NCBI GenBank assembly: GCA_948527295.1
Contig: CAOSWK010000004.1
Coordinates: 1 to 64,000, forward strand
Source: an uncultured Eubacteriales bacterium
GTDB lineage: Bacteria > Bacillota > Clostridia > Oscillospirales > Acutalibacteraceae
Direction: 5' to 3'
DNA length: 64,000 nt
Under the pieces are notes generated by a model. The model did not search any database. It was not told the origin of the DNA and saw only the letters and a program-made list of their open reading frames with translations. Below, in pieces: positions 62,743 through 64,000 of this stretch (its first letter is position 1; the number at the start of each line of letters is the position of its first letter). Position numbers and translations under genes: made by a program.

Positions 62743-64000
62743 TTATACTTTCTTGGCGACATTTAAATATTCTGGATTTTCCCTTATTTCTCTTCCAAGC
62801 ATTGATAATTTAGGCGAGGGCCTCTGTGCAAGGTGGTTTTCTGTAAAATAATTTGAGTATTTAGTTATATCTGATATTAATTCTTCAAAATTTTCGACTT
62901 CACGTAAACTATAAATGCCTTTATCTTCTAACTCTTCTTTTATGTGTTCTACCCTTAATATCTCATATTCTGTGGTTCCTTCTTTTATTTTTTCTCCTTT
63001 ATAATTAATATCTCCATCTGGGAATTTTTGATAATTAATTTTATATTTATCATTACTTATTATTTCTTTATAAAGAACCCCTATTGCATCAGGAATAGGC
63101 ATCCCAGCTTTTTGAAGAAGGGCTACTGCTGTGGTTATATCCTTTCTAAAAGCTTCAATATCTCTTTGAGGCACTTGAGACATACTTGTTATTTTGCCTC
63201 TAGCAATCTCCCCAATAACTGCAGCTGTAAACCGTCCCGTATTGCTTGCAACCCTAGGAAGGTAATGAATTTCTCTATATTTAAATGGTCTACCATTTGT
63301 TTTTTTGTTAGCAGCTATTGTTTCGTGTAAAAGATTTATTATTGTTTGGCCAACTTCTCCTAAAGATGAAATATCATTTGTATCATAATAAAAGTTTTCC
63401 TTTACCTCGTTTAAATCTTCTATAAAATTTTCACGTTCTTTCTCGGGTACATCGCTTAGACTTGTTATACGATTTTCCTTAACATATTTCCCCAATTCTA
63501 TTAATTGCGCTTTTTGAGCCTGCTCTTCTTGAGCTTCTTCTTCTTTCGCTCTTCTTTCAAATTCTTCGTTTAATTTATCGCAAACTTTATTAAGGTGTTC
63601 TGGCCTAGTGGATACTGGTACCCTGTTTAAAAGCCTGCTTAAACTGATTAATTCTTCTTCGTTCATATTTTCTATATCTTCCAAATTTTCAACTTTTTCT
63701 TTTATTTCTATTATTGCTTGTTCTCTTATCATTTTTTCTTCTGCGCTCTTTACTTTTTGATAAATTTCTCTTACTCTACCATGAATTAAAGAAAGTTCTC
63801 TTAAAGAATCTTCATTATCTAAATTTCTATCATTCATAATACGTCGTATGTCTCTAAGTAAAGTGCTTAATTCACCTTTGTTCATGTTTGCTATATTTTT
63901 TTCTTTGTCCCGTATCTGCTTTATTTTTTGAACTATTTCAGGTGTTATTTCTTTTCTTTGATGCTTCCTTACTGTTCCTTTATCATTTCTTGTCTGATTT
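62743..64000 (-). CDS. Helical repeat protein, N-terminus beyond the window
   Basis: At least 418 residues visible; the frame stays open past an internal ATG at 63885 to the window end, so the true start lies outside. Two related segments near the visible N-terminal part (NMNKGELSTLLRDIRR and NMNEEELISLSRLLNR) suggest a repeat of about 70 residues. Three later copies of a short module read ITSLSDVPEKERENF, ITSMSQVPQRDIEAF and IYSLREVENFEEL. The same module occurs in giant proteins 2 and 3. No cysteine-rich or membrane segment is seen in this part. Whether it has a Nif11 leader cannot be told. Function unknown. Confidence 0.85.
   Translation of the reverse strand, partial: NQTRNDKGTVRKHQRKEITPEIVQKIKQIRDKEKNIANMNKGELSTLLRDIRRIMNDRNLDNEDSLRELSLIHGRVREIYQKVKSAEEKMIREQAIIEIKEKVENLEDIENMNEEELISLSRLLNRVPVSTRPEHLNKVCDKLNEEFERRAKEEEAQEEQAQKAQLIELGKYVKENRITSLSDVPEKERENFIEDLNEVKENFYYDTNDISSLGEVGQTIINLLHETIAANKKTNGRPFKYREIHYLPRVASNTGRFTAAVIGEIARGKITSMSQVPQRDIEAFRKDITTAVALLQKAGMPIPDAIGVLYKEIISNDKYKINYQKFPDGDINYKGEKIKEGTTEYEILRVEHIKEELEDKGIYSLREVENFEELISDITKYSNYFTENHLAQRPSPKLSMLGREIRENPEYLNVAKKV

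Overview
The window looks like a chromosomal piece of a spore-forming, low-GC Gram-positive bacterium of class Clostridia (an Oscillospirales-type gut organism is my guess; I have no taxonomic search). Reasons: the tig-clpP-clpX-ysxC order, the pyrH-frr-uppS-cdsA-dxr-rseP-ispG-polC-efp order, a PolC-type replicase, strong GGAGG ribosome binding sites with many TTG/GTG starts, the sporulation genes spoIIID and yunB, and a Firmicutes-type 6S RNA.

Layout. 1-5.1 kb: a leftward gene cut by the window edge that encodes a very long protein with a Nif11-type double-glycine leader, facing a rightward 911-residue secreted protein of unknown function. 5.2-12.8 kb: rightward housekeeping run rbgA, rnhB, yraN, M19 dipeptidase, metallophosphoesterase, tig, clpP, clpX, ysxC. 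12.8-19 kb: rodA (left), then fhs, tsaE, tsaB, upp, cmk, plsC (right). 19-25.4 kb: pcrA and a small membrane protein (left), glmS, a DUF1540 protein, azlC and azlD (right). 25.4-35 kb: a tyrosine recombinase, two paralogous small membrane proteins, a cyclophilin lipoprotein, an S1-domain protein, ligA, yunB, a cation efflux protein, a D,D-carboxypeptidase and spoIIID. 35-45 kb: an orphan small gene, two tRNA-Ala genes, pgcA, a second giant Nif11-leader gene, a nucleotide-sugar dehydratase, an M23 peptidase, a DUF1292 protein and 6S RNA. 45-58.8 kb: an aminotransferase, a lipoprotein, acpS, a cysteine-rich zinc protein, efp, and the large leftward pyrH-to-polC operon. 58.8-64 kb: a degenerate tRNA-Lys-like sequence, a third giant Nif11-leader gene, and a repeat protein cut by the right edge.

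The most unusual content is the set of giant Nif11-leader genes (1-2004, 37818-40841, 59167-62310). Each encodes a leader of about 85 residues that ends in the same LLNVSGG motif, a hydrophobic segment, a long low-complexity stretch and modules shared between family members. Each has its own promoter of the same architecture, and they stand alone between housekeeping blocks. The right-edge gene (62743-64000) carries copies of the same small module. Nif11 leaders are normally found on short peptide precursors exported by C39-peptidase ABC transporters. Here they appear to be used for proteins of about 1000 residues with almost no cysteine, which suggests a dedicated export route for large proteins. 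No transporter or modifying enzyme is in this window.

Other points: PolC lacks its internal 3'-5' exonuclease domain; the spoIIID ribosome binding site lies inside a perfect 10-bp hairpin; one protein carries a metallothionein-like C-terminal tail; glmS has a structured leader without the usual ribozyme core.
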